From Cladochytrium replicatum (Eukaryota; Chytridiomycota; Chytridiomycetes; Cladochytriales; Cladochytriaceae): DNA of 64,000 nt. Below, piece after piece: positions 47,377-60,812 of this stretch. Within the stretch, counting starts at the first letter, position 1; every line of letters begins with the position of its first letter. The stretch is taken from assembly GCA_025526935.1 (NCBI GenBank), contig JAHLKD010000077.1, positions 229,589 through 293,588 of the forward strand, written 5' to 3'. Under the pieces are notes generated by a model that saw nothing but the letters and a program-made list of their open reading frames with translations, had not been told where the DNA came from and searched no databases. The position numbers were made by a program, and so were the translations under genes.

Positions 47377-48932
47377 ATGGGTTCAGGATCGAATGACACC
47401 ACATCTTCGCGGCCGAAGCCATTCACCGGTAAAACGCTGCAGGATTTCGATCTGTACATGGAACAAGTGCAGACTTACGCAAACTTACGTGGCGGCGCTG
47501 GCACTATGCTTCTCCAAGAACCAATGGCTCTTCCTGATAGTCCGAATTACGAGGCGGAAGGAAATTGCCCACAGCGTCCGATAGTCATCGCCGGAGCTGC
47601 TGGCGGAGCTGCTAACGAAGCACGAGCACAATGGGAAGCAGAACTACGTGAACATTTGGCGATCGTCACACACAACAGTCACTTACGTACGCAATATCGT
47701 GCTGAGATGCAAGATTACCGTGCACAACAAGCGGACAATAACGTCGCAGTTGGAATTCTATGCGAATGTTTCCCAAAACGCGACATGAATCGAGTCAGAG
47801 CTTATGCGTCAGCAAAAGGCAAAGTCGATGGACTTCGCCGAATTTTCAGTGCTGGCGGTCAAGCTCCGATCGAATCGTCTATGTGGGAGCAACGGCTAGT
47901 AGATCTGAAATGTACGAACGGTCAGTCGGCAGAAAGCGTTCAGCAGTTTGTGACCGACCTCACTGAGTTATTCGAACTCAAACTGAACTCTTTACCGGAC
48001 GAACTCGTAATCAAGGATCTACTAAACCGGTTAGTCGCAAAAATCACGATGCAGACAATTGAACTACGGACCCTCGTACCTTTTCTCGGAAAAATGATCA
48101 CTTCTGCGTATGCCGAATGGGAACCGGCGTTAATACAAGATCCAATTGATGCTGCAAATCCGAATGCTCCGCGACCATTCCACCAAAAGCCAACGCATTA
48201 CTTCGAAACAGTGTCAAATATCTTGACCGACCTCAACCAATTGGTCCAACTCAACGTCACCATGGATGCCGGTGGGCCGAATGGGACAAAGAAGGCCATG
48301 AAGGCAAAGGCGAAGAAAGCGAAGGCGAAAGCGAAAGCCAAGGTTGCGAAGTCGGAGGATATTTGTACCTTGCATCCGAACTCATCTCACACCAATGCTC
48401 AATGCCGTAAGCAGGATGCCTCGGGTGGCTCAAGCAGTAGCGGTGGGAGTAGCAGTTCCGCTCGGACCAGGCAGTCGCAGGACTCCAGGTTGTCCACATC
48501 TTCTTCTGCAAAGAAGACAGATCTCACATGCAACTTCTGTGGCAAACGAGGACACAAGCAGTCGGCATGTAAACGCTATCTCACTGCAAAGAGTCTTTGT
48601 TTTGACACGGATTTTCGTGCATTCATTGCCAGCCGTGGCGATGCAGGTGATGATTCGTCGGAGGACGAGTCCACCGCCAAACTGGTGTTGACCAAGAAGG
48701 TAATCTTTGACCTTACCCAACCTACTTCTGTTGATGAAGATGCTGACACATACATCGGAAATATGTTTTCGATAGTGAACGCACACTCGGCACAGAAGGT
48801 TGTCCGTGTACATGTTCAAGCAAAGGATCGTGTGGGTTTGCTTGATACAGGCGCAACTGTTTGGATGACACCTAATCGTCATGCCTTTAGTTCGCTGACG
48901 TATATGAATGACGAGGACGTGGTGGAACTAGC
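47377..48932 (+). pseudogene. Copia family 2 gag-protease, truncated chimera (unit 2)
   Basis: Same extent as unit 1, ending at GAACTAGC (48932). Up to about 48273 its variant bases follow unit 3 (GNCPQRP, EAELREH, NSHLRT, ILCECFPK). From 48414 they follow unit 1 (KQDASGGSSSS, LCFDTDF, VDEDADTY, FSSLTYMND). The leader carries an 8-bp duplication (ttctttgg) absent from units 1 and 3. Confidence 0.92.
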
Positions 48933-49582
48933 TGTTAAGTATTTCGATTGATGGACTTGGCCAATCCAGTCATTGATAGTACAAAAACACAAACGCCCGA
49001 TATACAGAAATGTCACTCTTCACTGAGCAACATTTCTAACTATTGAACTAAAGCATATAGATGATGATCTATTACGAGTTTGGATACCTCCGGTTATTTC
49101 TTCATGGGTTATATTTATTGCAGCCATAGGTATAGTAAACTGTCATTACTTTTCTATCATCCACTTGTAGAAGTGAAGCCCGGATCAGATCACAGCAAAG
49201 GTTTACATATGATTAACGCGTTCGTGGGAATCATGTGTGAGAACAATCCTGTTGAGGAGAGCTAGATCTCACGCACAGCTTAGCATGATTATGCTTCGCT
49301 ACGCCTGTGAGAAGAAGAGTCAAACCTTATCGCTTCGATCCAGATCTTCCGGAAGGAAAAGCCAAAACGACAGTACACTTATTTAAGGAGCCTGTGGCGA
49401 TACACACAAGGAGCATTCTCTTGCGCTAGTACTTGTGACTCGCAATCTTCTTTATTCATCTCTTAGAAACATTAACCCGTGAATTAGCAACACACACAAC
49501 CTGAGGATCCAGACCACAGCTTTGTTCAACACAATAGTTACGAATCGTTGCTTAACACATTTCTTTGGACAACAACGACAAG

Positions 49583-52500
49583 ATGGGTTCAGGATCGAAT
49601 GACACCACATCTTCGCGGCCGAAGCCATTCACCGGTAAAATGCTGCAGGATTTCGATCTGTACATGGAACAAGTGCAGACTTACGCAAACTTACGTGGCG
49701 GCGCTGGCACTATGCTTCTCCAAGAACCAATGGCTCTTCCTGATAGTCCGAATTACGAGGCGGAAGGAAATTGCCCACAGCGTCCGATAGTCATCGCCGG
49801 AGCTGCTGGCGGAGCTGCTAACGAAGCACGAGCACAATGGGAAGCAGAACTACGTGAACATTTGGCGATCGTCACACACAACAGTCACTTACGTACGCAA
49901 TATCGTGCTGAGATGCAAGATTACCGTGCACAACAAGCGGACAATAACGTCGCAGTTGGAATTCTATGCGAATGTTTCCCAAAACGCGACATGAATCGAG
50001 TCAGAGCTTATGCGTCAGCAAAAGGCAAAGTCGATGGACTTCGCCGAATTTTCAGTGCTGGCGGTCAAGCTCCGATCGAATCGTCTATGTGGGAGCAACG
50101 GCTAGTAGATCTGAAATGTACGAACGGTCAGTCGGCAGAAAGCGTTCAGCAGTTTGTGACCGACCTCACTGAGTTATTCGAACTCAAACTGAACTCTTTA
50201 CCGGACGAACTCGTAATCAAGGATCTACTAAACCGGTTAGTCGCAAAAATCACGATGCAGACAATTGAACTACGGACCCTCGTACCTTTTCTCGGAAAAA
50301 TGATCACTTCTGCGTATGCCGAATGGGAACCGGCGTTAATACAAGATCCAATTGATGCTGCAAATCCGAATGCTCCGCGACCATTCCACCAAAAGCCAAC
50401 GCATTACTTCGAAACAGTGTCAAATATCTTGACCGACCTCAACCAATTGGTCCAACTCAACGTCACCATGGATGCCGGTGGGCCGAATGGGACAAAGAAG
50501 GCCATGAAGGCAAAGGCGAAGAAAGCGAAGGCGAAAGCGAAAGCCAAGGTTGCGAAGTCGGAGGATATTTGTACCTTGCATCCGAACTCATCTCACACCA
50601 ATGCTCAATGCCGTAAGCAGGGTGCCTCGGGTGGCTCAGGCAGTAGCGGTGGGAGTAGCAGTTCCACTCGGACCAGGCAGTCGCAGGACTCCAGGTCGTC
50701 CACATCTTCTTCTGCAAAGAAGACAGATCTCACATGCAATTTCTGTGGCAAACGAGGACACAAGCAGTCGGCGTGTAAACGCTATCTCACTGCAAAGAGT
50801 CTTTGTTTAGACACGGATTTTCGTGCATTCATTGCCAGCCGTGGCGATGCAGGTGATGATTCGTCGGAGGACGAATCTACCGCCAAACCGGTGCTGACCA
50901 AGAAGGTAATCTTTGACCTTACCCAACCTACTTCTGTTGATAAAGATGCTGACACATACATCGGAAATATGTTTTCGATAGTGAACGCACACTCGGCACA
51001 GAAGGTTGTCCGTGTACATGTTCAAGCAAAGGATCGTGTGGGTTTGCTTGATACAGGCGCAACTGTTTGGATGACACCTAATCGTCATGCCTTTGGTTCG
51101 CTGACGTATACGAATGACGAGGACGTGGTGGAACTAGCGGATAGTCATACAATTCCAGTTTGTGGTTTTGGAGATGTATCTGTAGTTTTACCCAATGGGC
51201 GAATTAAGATAATACACAACGCACTTTATGTTCCTGATCTCGAAGACACACTTGCATCAGTGTGTAGTATCATTGGAGACTCCGGGGACATTGTGAGTTT
51301 CACCAAAGACAAGGTTATCCTCACGCATGGTGATACGGATGAACACGTTATTATTGGGCGACGGGAAAGAGATTTGTACTATCTCTATGCTGATGTTAGT
51401 ACCGTCGGAACTCACCAACCGCGGCATGCGATTGCTCAACAAGCTAAAGCAGTAGCGGTATCCGCAGAAGGTCTCGATCAGTCGATGGACTTTACGTCCG
51501 GTGTACGATCTTCTCACGCGATGGGTCTCGATGTAATGTCAGACAACAACATTCGTCAAACGAACGATGATGAATGTCAACGAGCATCTCAAGATACAGT
51601 TGGAGTGAGCACCAACTTATCGCCAGTGACAGTACACGAACTTGCAAAGTTACACCAGCAGTTTGGTCACATCCACTTACGGACGATCTTTCGAACGGCA
51701 GAGAAGCTCAACATCAAAATGCCCAAGATTGAACCGGATGCATTCAATCTTGTCAACAAATCAATTATGCAGAATTGTTTGGTCTGTAGTCGCACGAAGC
51801 TGAAGCAGAAGCCGATTTATTCTACAATAAGTCGAGCTCCGAGGAAACTTTTCCGTCTGTTTTCCGATGGCGTACGTTTAATCTACGACGGACAGAAGAA
51901 GAGATATTGGCAGATCATTGTCGACGAACAACCTCGTTTCATCACTATCTACTTCCTGAATCGAAAGAGTGATGCGGTGGATAGTATGATTCGACATATC
52001 GCTGATGTGGAAAATCGCAATCACCCATTACACGTTGCTGAACTACGTTCCGATTCAGGAGAATTGATTACTAAACGGTTGATCCAATGGTGCAATACCA
52101 AGATTCCTCGCATCCGCGTCCACCCAGCTCCTCCGTCAGTAAAGGAGCGGAATATACAATCGATCAAGTATATGTCGGACGCGATGCTGCTACAAGCTGG
52201 ACTACCACGAACACTTCAATTCGTGCAACTCTCCATCCTATACGCTGCGGTCGTCAAGAACGCTACTTTCCATTCAGCTGTGAATGCGATTCCGTACTGT
52301 GCTTACCTTGACAAGCGGATAGATTTGGCAACTATCCACGCCTTTGGAACACTCGTTAGTTTGTGGATCTCACACGAACAAAGGTTGGCGCGCAGAATCC
52401 GAGACAAGTCTGAACTAGGTCTGTTTCTCGGATACAAGGGTGAAGACCTGAAGATCGTCATAGCACTCAATTTTCGGACAAACACAATAGGCGAATACTT

Positions 52501-54738
52501 CCATGTTACGTTCCACGAGGGAGTTTTTGTTGGTTATAATCCTACCCGACAGTTACTCGACGATCTTACGGTACAATATCCACTGAAGGCCGGGACATAT
52601 TTCGATGTTGATCAAATACCAACCGGGGATCAGGGGGTGCAAGAGACGACTGTTGAGTTTGTCTCAGACAATTTCCCGATTTCTACCGTTGCAGACGAAG
52701 AAATCGATGAGGATATAAACGACGACCCCATATATTACCGCTTAGAAGAAGCCGGTGACATGCATGTTGTTGAACATTTACATGGACTAGACGATGATGA
52801 CCCAGACGATGCTGATTATGATCCAAATGCTGATTTATCGACTCCACAATCCATTACTGAAGAATCTCCGAATTTGTCTTCCGTATCTCCTGTAGAGGAA
52901 TATGATGCACAACTCGAAAGTGATCTTCAATTCATTGGAGAAGATGTCGACGAAGCGTATGCAGCAAGAAAACGAAAACGTCAAGCAAGTGCAAATTTGT
53001 CGAACGCCAAAAGGAAACAAAATTCCTTGTTTACCCGGTCCGTTCCTAATATCGATTGGACCCTGAAGGCCGATTCCTCATATCCAACACAACCAATTGC
53101 GAATGGAAATATACGGACTGCACCAAAGACTCTTCGTGAGGCTTTATCACGATCCGATGAGGCTCCATTCTGGTTAGCGGCGATGAAGGAGGAAGTTCAC
53201 ACAACTAGTCGGCAACAATACTTGGGCCGAAACGTTTTTACCTGATGGACGGAATTTATTATCGGGCAAATGGGTTTTCACATATAAGCTTGACGAACAT
53301 GGCAATATTACTCGATTCAAAGCACGTTGGGTCGTACGAGGATTTTCACAAATTGAAGGATTGGATTTCGATGAAACCTATTCTCCAGTTACGAAAACGT
53401 CCACGATCCGTTTTCTGATTGCATTAGCAGCATTAGTCGGCATGATCATATTCCAGTTTGATATCAAGGGTGCATATCTCAATGCGATACTGGAAGAAGA
53501 GAACTACGTCGAACTCCCTCATGGTTTCGGACGAGTAGATTTCCAGAATCGACCCATCGTCTGCAGACTTATCAAAAGTCTGTACGGTCTACACCAGGCA
53601 GCTCGAGAATGGTACAAAACTCTTTGGAAACAATATCTCAGTGTTGGTTTCGTGCGGAATATTGCAGACATCTGTCATTTCTGGCGATACAATCCAACAA
53701 ATAATACCCGCGAACACACTACCGTTCATGTCGATGATATACTACATTTTTCCACAGATCCAAACGCATATCATCGGTTTCAGACCGATTTGGAAACTTC
53801 GTTCACAGTAGGCAGTACTTCGAAGGCGAAATGGATTCTGAAAATGGAGTTATTGCAGACAACGGAAGGATATTTCCTTAGTAATGCATTGTTACGTAAA
53901 GAAGATTCTCGAAGAAGCGAATTTATGGGGTACCAACATCAAACCGACCAAAACACCGATGTCAAAATCATATATCTTTGATGAGACCACACCAACACTG
54001 TCCGATGCCGAGGCAACACAATTTCGATCAATGTTAATGAAGATATCGTACGTGGCGACTAAGACACGACCGGATATTTCATACGCAGTCAATATTTTGG
54101 CACAACATCAGATTGATCCTCGACAGTCAGAATCAAAGGCTCTCTATCGATTACAACGATATTTACTCGGTACTTGGGATTACGGTTTACACTATACACG
54201 GACTGGTATCACGTCTCCGATGCTAAGACCCGACGGTCTCTACATGTTTGATTCGGCTAACAACCCACAAGGTTATGCCGATGCAGACTGGGCGGGCGAT
54301 GCAGATAGATACTCACGAACCGGTTACGTGGTAATGTTCGCTAATGCGGCAATCAGTTGGCAGTCGATTCGACAACAGACTATTGCAGCCTCGTCGTCGG
54401 AAGCCGAACTGTATGCGCTGAACGAACTATCGCGTGAGATGAAGTGGATGAAAAATCTTATGACGGGTATCGGAATTACGTCGTTCAATCCGCTCCGTTT
54501 ATGGCAAGACAATCAATCCACCGAGTCTATCGCAAGCAATCTGTTCAACAACAAACGGACCAAACACATGGACGTTCGCGAGAGATTTGTGAATCTCCAA
54601 GTTGAACAGAAACATCAGGAGTTACACCATATGGATACTTCTGATATGATCGCGGACATCTTAACTAAACCTCTTGGAAGTAAATTATACCTTAAACACA
54701 GGGGCTCGTTAGGGGCTAGTCAGTCAGTCTTCACTTAA
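49583..54738 (+). pseudogene. Copia family 2 gag-pol with two frameshifts
   Basis: The first frame runs to 53245: Gag, knuckle CNFCGKRGHKQSAC, protease LLDTGATVWMTPNRH, integrase HHCC (LHQQFGHIHLRT, CLVCSRTK) and core (VDEQPRFITIYFLNRKS, ELRSDSGELITK). RT follows (TKTSTIRFLIALAAL, GAYLNAILEEENYVELPHGF, HVDDILHFS), then RNase H (GYADADWAGD, SSSEAELYALNELSREM, DMIADILTKPL) to the stop at 54736-54738. Compared with sister copies it has one extra T near 53197, one extra T near 53892, and an in-frame 18-bp loss near 52145 (SVKERN versus SVEELDGLSERN). Otherwise full length, about 1700 codons. Confidence 0.92.
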
Positions 54739-54878
54739 TATACTATCTTGAACGACCGGCTGGCGATGTCCATACAACTCACCTTTATTTCAATAGAATA
54801 TCAACTTCAGCATTTACAGAAAGTTATGATCGGTTGAGTGATACTCTCGGTTGTACCTATCTAATGACTGAGGGGGTG

Positions 54879-55478
54879 TGTTAAGTATTTCGATTGATGG
54901 ACTTGGCCAATCCAGTCATTGATAGTACAAAAACACAAACGCCCGATATACAGAAATGTCACTCTTCACTGAGCAACATTTCTAACTATTGAACTAAAGC
55001 ATATAGATGATGATCTATTACGAGTTTGGATACCTCCAGGTTATTTCTTCATGGGTTATATTTATTGCAGCCATAGGTATAGTAAACTGTCATTACTTTT
55101 CTATCATCCACTTGTAGAAGTGAAGCCCGGATCAGATCACAGCAAAGGTTTACATATGATTAACGCGTTCGTGGGAATCATGTGTGAGAACAATCCTGTT
55201 GAGGAGAGCTAGATCTCACGCACAGCTTAGCATGATTATGCTTCGCTACGCCTGTGAGAAGAAGAGTCAAACCTTATCGCTTCGATCCAGATCTTCCGGA
55301 AGGAAAAGCCAAAACGACAGTACACTTATTTAAGGAGCCTGTGGCGATACACACAAGGAGCATTCTCTTGCGCTAGTACTTGTGACTCGCAATCTTCTTT
55401 ATTCATCTCTTAGAAACATTAACCCGTGAATTAGCAACACACACAACCTGAGGATCCAGACCACAGCTTTGTTCAACA
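54879..55478 (+). repeat. Copia family 2 LTR 4 (3' LTR)
   Basis: 600 bp; equals LTR 3 apart from an extra base near 55037 (cctccaggtt versus cctccggtt). Confidence 0.95.
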
Positions 55479-57582
55479 CTAGCGGATAGTCATACAATTC
55501 CAGTTTGTGGTTTTGGAGATGTATCTGTAGTTTTACCCAATGGGCGAATTAAGATAATACACAACGCACTTTATGTTCCTGATCTCGAAGACACACTTGC
55601 ATCAGTGTGTAGTATCATTGGAGACTCCGGGGACATTGTGAGTTTCACCAAAGACAAGGTTATCCTCACGCATGGTGATACGGATGAACACGTTATTATT
55701 GGGCGACGGGAAAGAGAATTGTACTATCTCTATGCTGATGCTAGTACCGTCGGAACTCACCAACCGCGGCATGTGATTGCTCAATGAGCTAAAGCAGTAG
55801 CGGTATCCGCAGAAGGTCTCGATCAGTCGATGGACTTTACATCCGGTGTACGATCTTCTCACGCGATGGGTCTCGATGTAATGTCAGACAACAGCATTCG
55901 TCAAACGAATGATGATGAATGTCAATTAGCATCTCAAGATACAGTTGGAGTGAGCACCAACTTATCGCCAGTGACAGTACACGAACTTGCAAAGTTACAC
56001 ACCAGCAGTTTGGTCACATCCACTTACGGACGATCTTTCGAACGGCAGAGAAGCTCAACATCAAAATGCCCAAGGTTGAACCGGATGCATTCAATCTTGT
56101 CAACAAATCAATTATGCAGAATTGTTTGGTCTGTAGTCGCACGAAGCTGAAGCAGAAGCTGATTTATTCTACAATAAGTCGAGCTCCGAGGAAACTTTTC
56201 CGTCTGTTTTCCGATGTCGTACGTTTAATCTACGACGGACAGAAGAAGAGATATTGGCAGGTCATTGTCGACGAACAACCTCGTTTCATCACAATCTACT
56301 TCCTGAGTCGAAAGAGTGATGCAGTGGATAGTATGATTCGACATATCGCTGATGTGGAAAATCGCAATCACCCATTACACGTTGCTGAACTACGTTCCGA
56401 TTCAGGAGAATTGATTACGAAACGGTTGATCCAATGGTGCAATACCAAGATTCCTCGCATCCACGTCCACCCAGCTCCTCCGTCAGTAGAGGAACTCGAT
56501 GGTCTATCAGAGCGGAATATACAATCGATCAAGTATATGTCGGACGCGATGCTGCTACAAGCTGGACTACCACGAACACTTCAATTCGTGCAACTCTCCA
56601 TCCTATACGCTGCAGTCGTCAAGAACGCTACTTTCCATTCAGCTGTGAATGCGATTCCGTACTGTACTTACCTTGACAAGCGGATAGATTTGGCAACTAT
56701 CCACGCCTTTGGAACACTCGTTAGTTTGTGGATCTCACACAAACAAAGGTTGGCGCGCAGAATCCGAGACACGTCTGAACTAGGTCTGTTTCTCGGATAC
56801 AAGGGTGAAGACCTGAAGATCGTCATAGCACTCAATTTTCGGACAAACACAATAGGCGAATACTTCCATGTTACGTTCCACGAGGGAGTTTTTGTTGGTT
56901 ATAATCCTACCCGACAGTTACTCGACGATCTTACGGTACAATATCCACTGAAGGCCGGGACATATTTCGATGTTGATCAAATACCAACCGGGGATCAGGG
57001 GGTGCAAGAGACGACTGTTGAGTTTGTCTCAGACAATTTCCCGATTTCTACCGTTGCAGACGAAGAAATCGATGAGGATATGAACGACGACCCCATATAT
57101 TACCGCTTAGAAGAAGCCGGTGACATGCATGTTGTTGAACATTTACATGGACTAGACTATGATGACACAGACGATGCTGATTACGATCCAAATGCCCACA
57201 ATCCATTACTGAAGAATCATCTCCGAATTTGCCTTCCGTATCTCCTGTCGAGGAATATGATGCACAACTCGAACGTGATCTTCAATTCATTGGAGAAGAT
57301 GCCGATGAAGCGTATGCAGCAAGAAAACGAAAACGTCAAGCAAGTGCAACTTTGTCGAATGCCAAAAGGGAACGTAATTCCTTGTTTACCCGATCTGTTC
57401 CTAATATCGATTGGACCCTGAAGGCCGATTCCTCATATCTAACACAACCAATTGCGAATGGAAATTTACGGACTGCACCAAAGACTCTTCGTGAGGCTTT
57501 ATCACGATCCAATGAGGCTCCATTCTGGTTAGCGGCGATGAAGGAGGAAGTCACACAATTAGTCGGCAACAATACTTGGGCC
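55479..57582 (+). pseudogene. Copia family 2 protease-integrase-RT remnant (host copy)
   Basis: Resumes at the target duplication CTAGC with ADSHTIPVCGFGDV, the codons that follow the interrupted VVELA in the complete copy. Integrase and the start of the RT region are read with a TGA near 55786, a 2-bp insertion near 55998 and a frameshift near 57200. Truncated at 57582 (NNTWA) by family 1 sequence on the other strand. It keeps the 18 bp missing from the complete copy. Confidence 0.9.
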
Positions 57583-58255
57583 TGTCGAAGTTTGGTTTGA
57601 GGGCGATATGATTTGATCAGTTTTAGTGCTGCTGATCTGGGACTTGTGCTAGAGATAGTCCTCAAGTTGATCTGTTTATGTGCAGAGTTTTGTGTTTCTC
57701 CAATCACGCTCTTGCGCCACAGCCACCCAAAATCTCATATCGCCACAGGCTCTTTGAATTGTGCATACAATTCAAATATACTGTCGTTTTGGCTTTTAAA
57801 ATTAACCTGTGACTATAGATTTATCGGAATATCTAATATAAACATTATTCTCTCGAATAGAGGGATATAGATCCCAGTGATCGTTCACAATAACCATTGT
57901 GAGCATGAAGATTAGCTATAATCTTGTCTATGACATGTTCTCTATGAGAAATAAATATGTAGTACCTTGCATTAATATCATACGAGATGTACTCGAGTAT
58001 GATATAACTGTCAGCAGCAAAGTGATTAGCATCACATTCTTTCTCAAACGCGTGATCACTCTCAGAACTCTACTAGATTCCAATGAGTAAAGGAGGATGT
58101 CTTCATAACCAATAGTTAGAAATGCCAGTTCTTTCATGTAATGTATGATTACGCATGGACTTGTCCCAGACGTCTCTGGTAAGGCTATTTCCCCTCAGTG
58201 TCGGTAGTGGATGAAGACTGGAGTAGCTAGTTCCATATACCTGCATGCATCAACA
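57583..58255 (-). repeat. Copia family 1 gag start and LTR (copy F)
   Basis: Minus-strand copy of the 37370-38047 block: a short Gag 5' piece at the left, then the LTR, which begins TGTTGATGCATGC at 58255 beside the purine tract. The inner LTR edge is unresolved. Confidence 0.75.
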
Positions 58256-58339
58256 CACCCCCGCAGTCAAAGCTGCGGGAGACAATGAGGATATTGGTAT
58301 GAGCGTTGATTCGCACGTCTGTTTGTTGGTAATGTATGT

Positions 58340-60104
58340 ATTAGTCAACAAGGGTCAAATCAGATTGAAGTGTAAGACCAAGTGCGTGTGAATTTTGAAA
58401 ATAATTTGAATGTCAAGGGTTTTGTGAAAATATCAGCAATTTGGTTCTCAGTACCAATATCTCTGAGTTACTGCTGCTTCTGCTCAATTTGAAGATTCAC
58501 AAACTTTTCGCGAACATCCATGTGTTTAGTTCTGTGATCATTAAGCAGGTCATTGGCAATAGACTGTGTAGAGGTATTATCTTGCCAGAGGATCATGGGC
58601 TTACTTTTGCATGAAATACCAATGGTTGCTATGAGGTTTTTCATCCACTTCATCTCACGTGATAATTCATTCAATGCATATAACTCTGCTTCAGTGGAAG
58701 AGCAAGTTATAACCTGTTGCTTTGTAGACTGCCAGAAAACAGCTGCATTGGCAAACATTACAACATATCCTGTCCTGGAATAGCGAGCAGGATCATTTGC
58801 CCAGTCTGCATCAGCATATCCCGTAGGGATGCGTTCATTTGATGCAAACTCATATACACCATCAGAGTGTACGGTGGGAGTGGGTATGTTGTTGCGTGTG
58901 TAATGCAAACCATAGTCCCATGTTCCCAATAAGTAACGATGCAGGCGAGCTAGTGCCTTTTGTTCGCAAACTTGTGGTTCTACCTGATGTTGTGCCAAGA
59001 CATTGACAGCATAAGATAAATCAGGTCTGGTCTTTGTAGCTAGGTACGAGATTTTCATGAGTTCCAAGCGAAAAATAGTTGCATCATTTTTGGATAAAAT
59101 AGGCAAGCTTGTGTCATGTTTGTAGTGAGAAGAAATAGGTGTTTTGGCTGGTTTTAAATTCGATTCCCACAATTTCAATCTCTGCAATATTTCCTTTGCA
59201 TATTGAGCATTGGTTATGAAATAACCATGAGTAGTTTTGATCAATTCAAGCCATCCATGAAGTCTTGGTAGCCATTTGGGTCTGGAGAGAAATGAAGAAT
59301 ATCATCTACATGAACAGTAGTGTGTTCACGTATTTTCACAGTGGAACTGTGAGTAGATGATTTCATTTGCCAGAAATGACAAGCATCAGAAAGATCACAG
59401 ATGTATCCCATGTCGTCATATTTTGACCAGAGGCATTTGTACCATTCTCTAGCAGCTTGATGTAAACCATATAAGCTTTTGACAAGATTACAAACTAATG
59501 GATTGCCAGATTCGTCAGTCTCTGTGAATCCATGAGGCATTTCAACATAAACATCTTCCTCAAGTGATGCATTGAGATATGCTCCTGTAATGTCAAATTG
59601 ATAGATGTGTAATTTGACAATTGCAGCAAGAGCAACTAGTAATCGAATTGTAGTGGTTTTTGCCACAGGAGAATAGGTTTTGTCGAAATCCATTCCCTGT
59701 ATCTGGGAGAACCCTCTAACTACCCATCGTGCCTTGAATCGGATGATGTTGCCATCTTCATCAAGTTTGTATGAATAAACCCATTTGCCAGTGAGAAGGT
59801 TGTTCCCATTTGGCAAGATGTGTTTGTTCCATGTTCCCAAATTGATAAGTTGATTGATTTTCTTCACACATGGCTGCAAGCCAGTATGGCCATTCATCAG
59901 GTCGCGACATAGCCTCCTGGACTGTTTTGGGAATACTTCTCAAGTGTCCTTGAGGTATAGGAATGTCGGGTGTACTCGATTTTGCTTTCTCATTTACATT
60001 GACATTGGGGATATTACGTCTCAACAAAGGATGTCTTCGCTGGGTCGTTGGTGGTATCATGCTCGTCATCAACATTTGAATCATGTTGGGCCATAGGAGT
60101 AACA
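58340..60104 (-). pseudogene. Copia family 1 RT-RNase H (copy F)
   Basis: Minus strand from PLLRRNIPNVNVNEKAKSST and WPYWLAAMCEEN through KARWVVRGFSQIQGMDFDKT, HVDDILHFS, TKTRPDLSYAVNVLAQHQ and SSTEAELYALNELSREM. It has one copy only of the 176-bp segment, with a deletion at about 59240 and a stop near 58468. A family 2 LTR is inserted at 60105. Confidence 0.88.
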
Positions 60105-60685
60105 TGTTGAACAAAGCTGTGGTCTGGATCCTCACGTTTTGTGTTGTTAATTCACGGGTTAATGTTGCTAAGAGATGAATAAAGAAGATTGCGAGTCACA
60201 AGTGCTAGCGCGAGAGAATGCTCCTTGTGCGTATCGCCACATGCTCCTTAAATAAGTGTACTCGTTTTGGCTTTTCCTTCCGGAAGATCTGGATCGCAGC
60301 GATAAGGTTTGACTCTTCTTCTCACAGGCGTAGCGAAGCATAATCATGCTAAGCTGTGCGTGAGATCAACAGGATTGTTCTCACACATGATTCCCACGAA
60401 CGCGTTAATCATATGTAAACCTTTGCTCTGATCTGATCCGGGCTTCACTTCCACAAGTGGATGATAGAAAAGTATGACAGTTTACAAAACCTTGGCTGCA
60501 ATAAATATAACCCATGAAGAAATAACCGGAGGTATCCAAACTCGTAATAGATCATCATCTATATGCTTTAGTTCAATAGTTAGAAATGTTGCTCAGTGAA
60601 GAGTGACATTTCTGTATATGGGGCGTTTGTGTTTTGTACTATCAATGACTGGATTGGCCAAGTCCATCAATCGAAATACTTAACA
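60105..60685 (-). repeat. Copia family 2 3' LTR (copy E)
   Basis: Minus-strand TGTTAAGTATTTCG at 60685, ending gttcaaca at 60105; 581 bp with small deletions compared with LTRs 1-4. The purine tract cctcagtcatt lies at its right. Inserted into family 1 after taaca. Confidence 0.9.
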
Positions 60686-60812
60686 CACTCCCTCAGTCAT
60701 TAGATAGGTATAACTGAGAGTATCACTCAACCGATCATATCTTTCTGTAAATGCTGAAGTTGATATTCCATTGAAATAAAGGTGAGTTGTATGGACATCG
60801 CCAGTCGGTCGT

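Larger units (their letters stand above)
48933..55478 (+). mobile_element. complete Copia family 2 element, self-inserted
   Basis: LTR 48933-49531 (599 bp), internal region, purine tract ctgagggggtg, LTR 54879-55478 (600 bp; one indel noticed between the two). Flanked on both sides by CTAGC (48928-48932 and 55479-55483), a 5-bp target duplication. The flanks are the protease region of another copy of the same family, so this is a recent insertion into itself. No match to a tRNA 3' end was recognised as primer site. Confidence 0.95.

Noticed and set aside
46714-48932. Two separate insertions at the same CTAGC site
   Set aside because: The switch of variant sites within unit 2 is explained by one unequal crossover after a single insertion.
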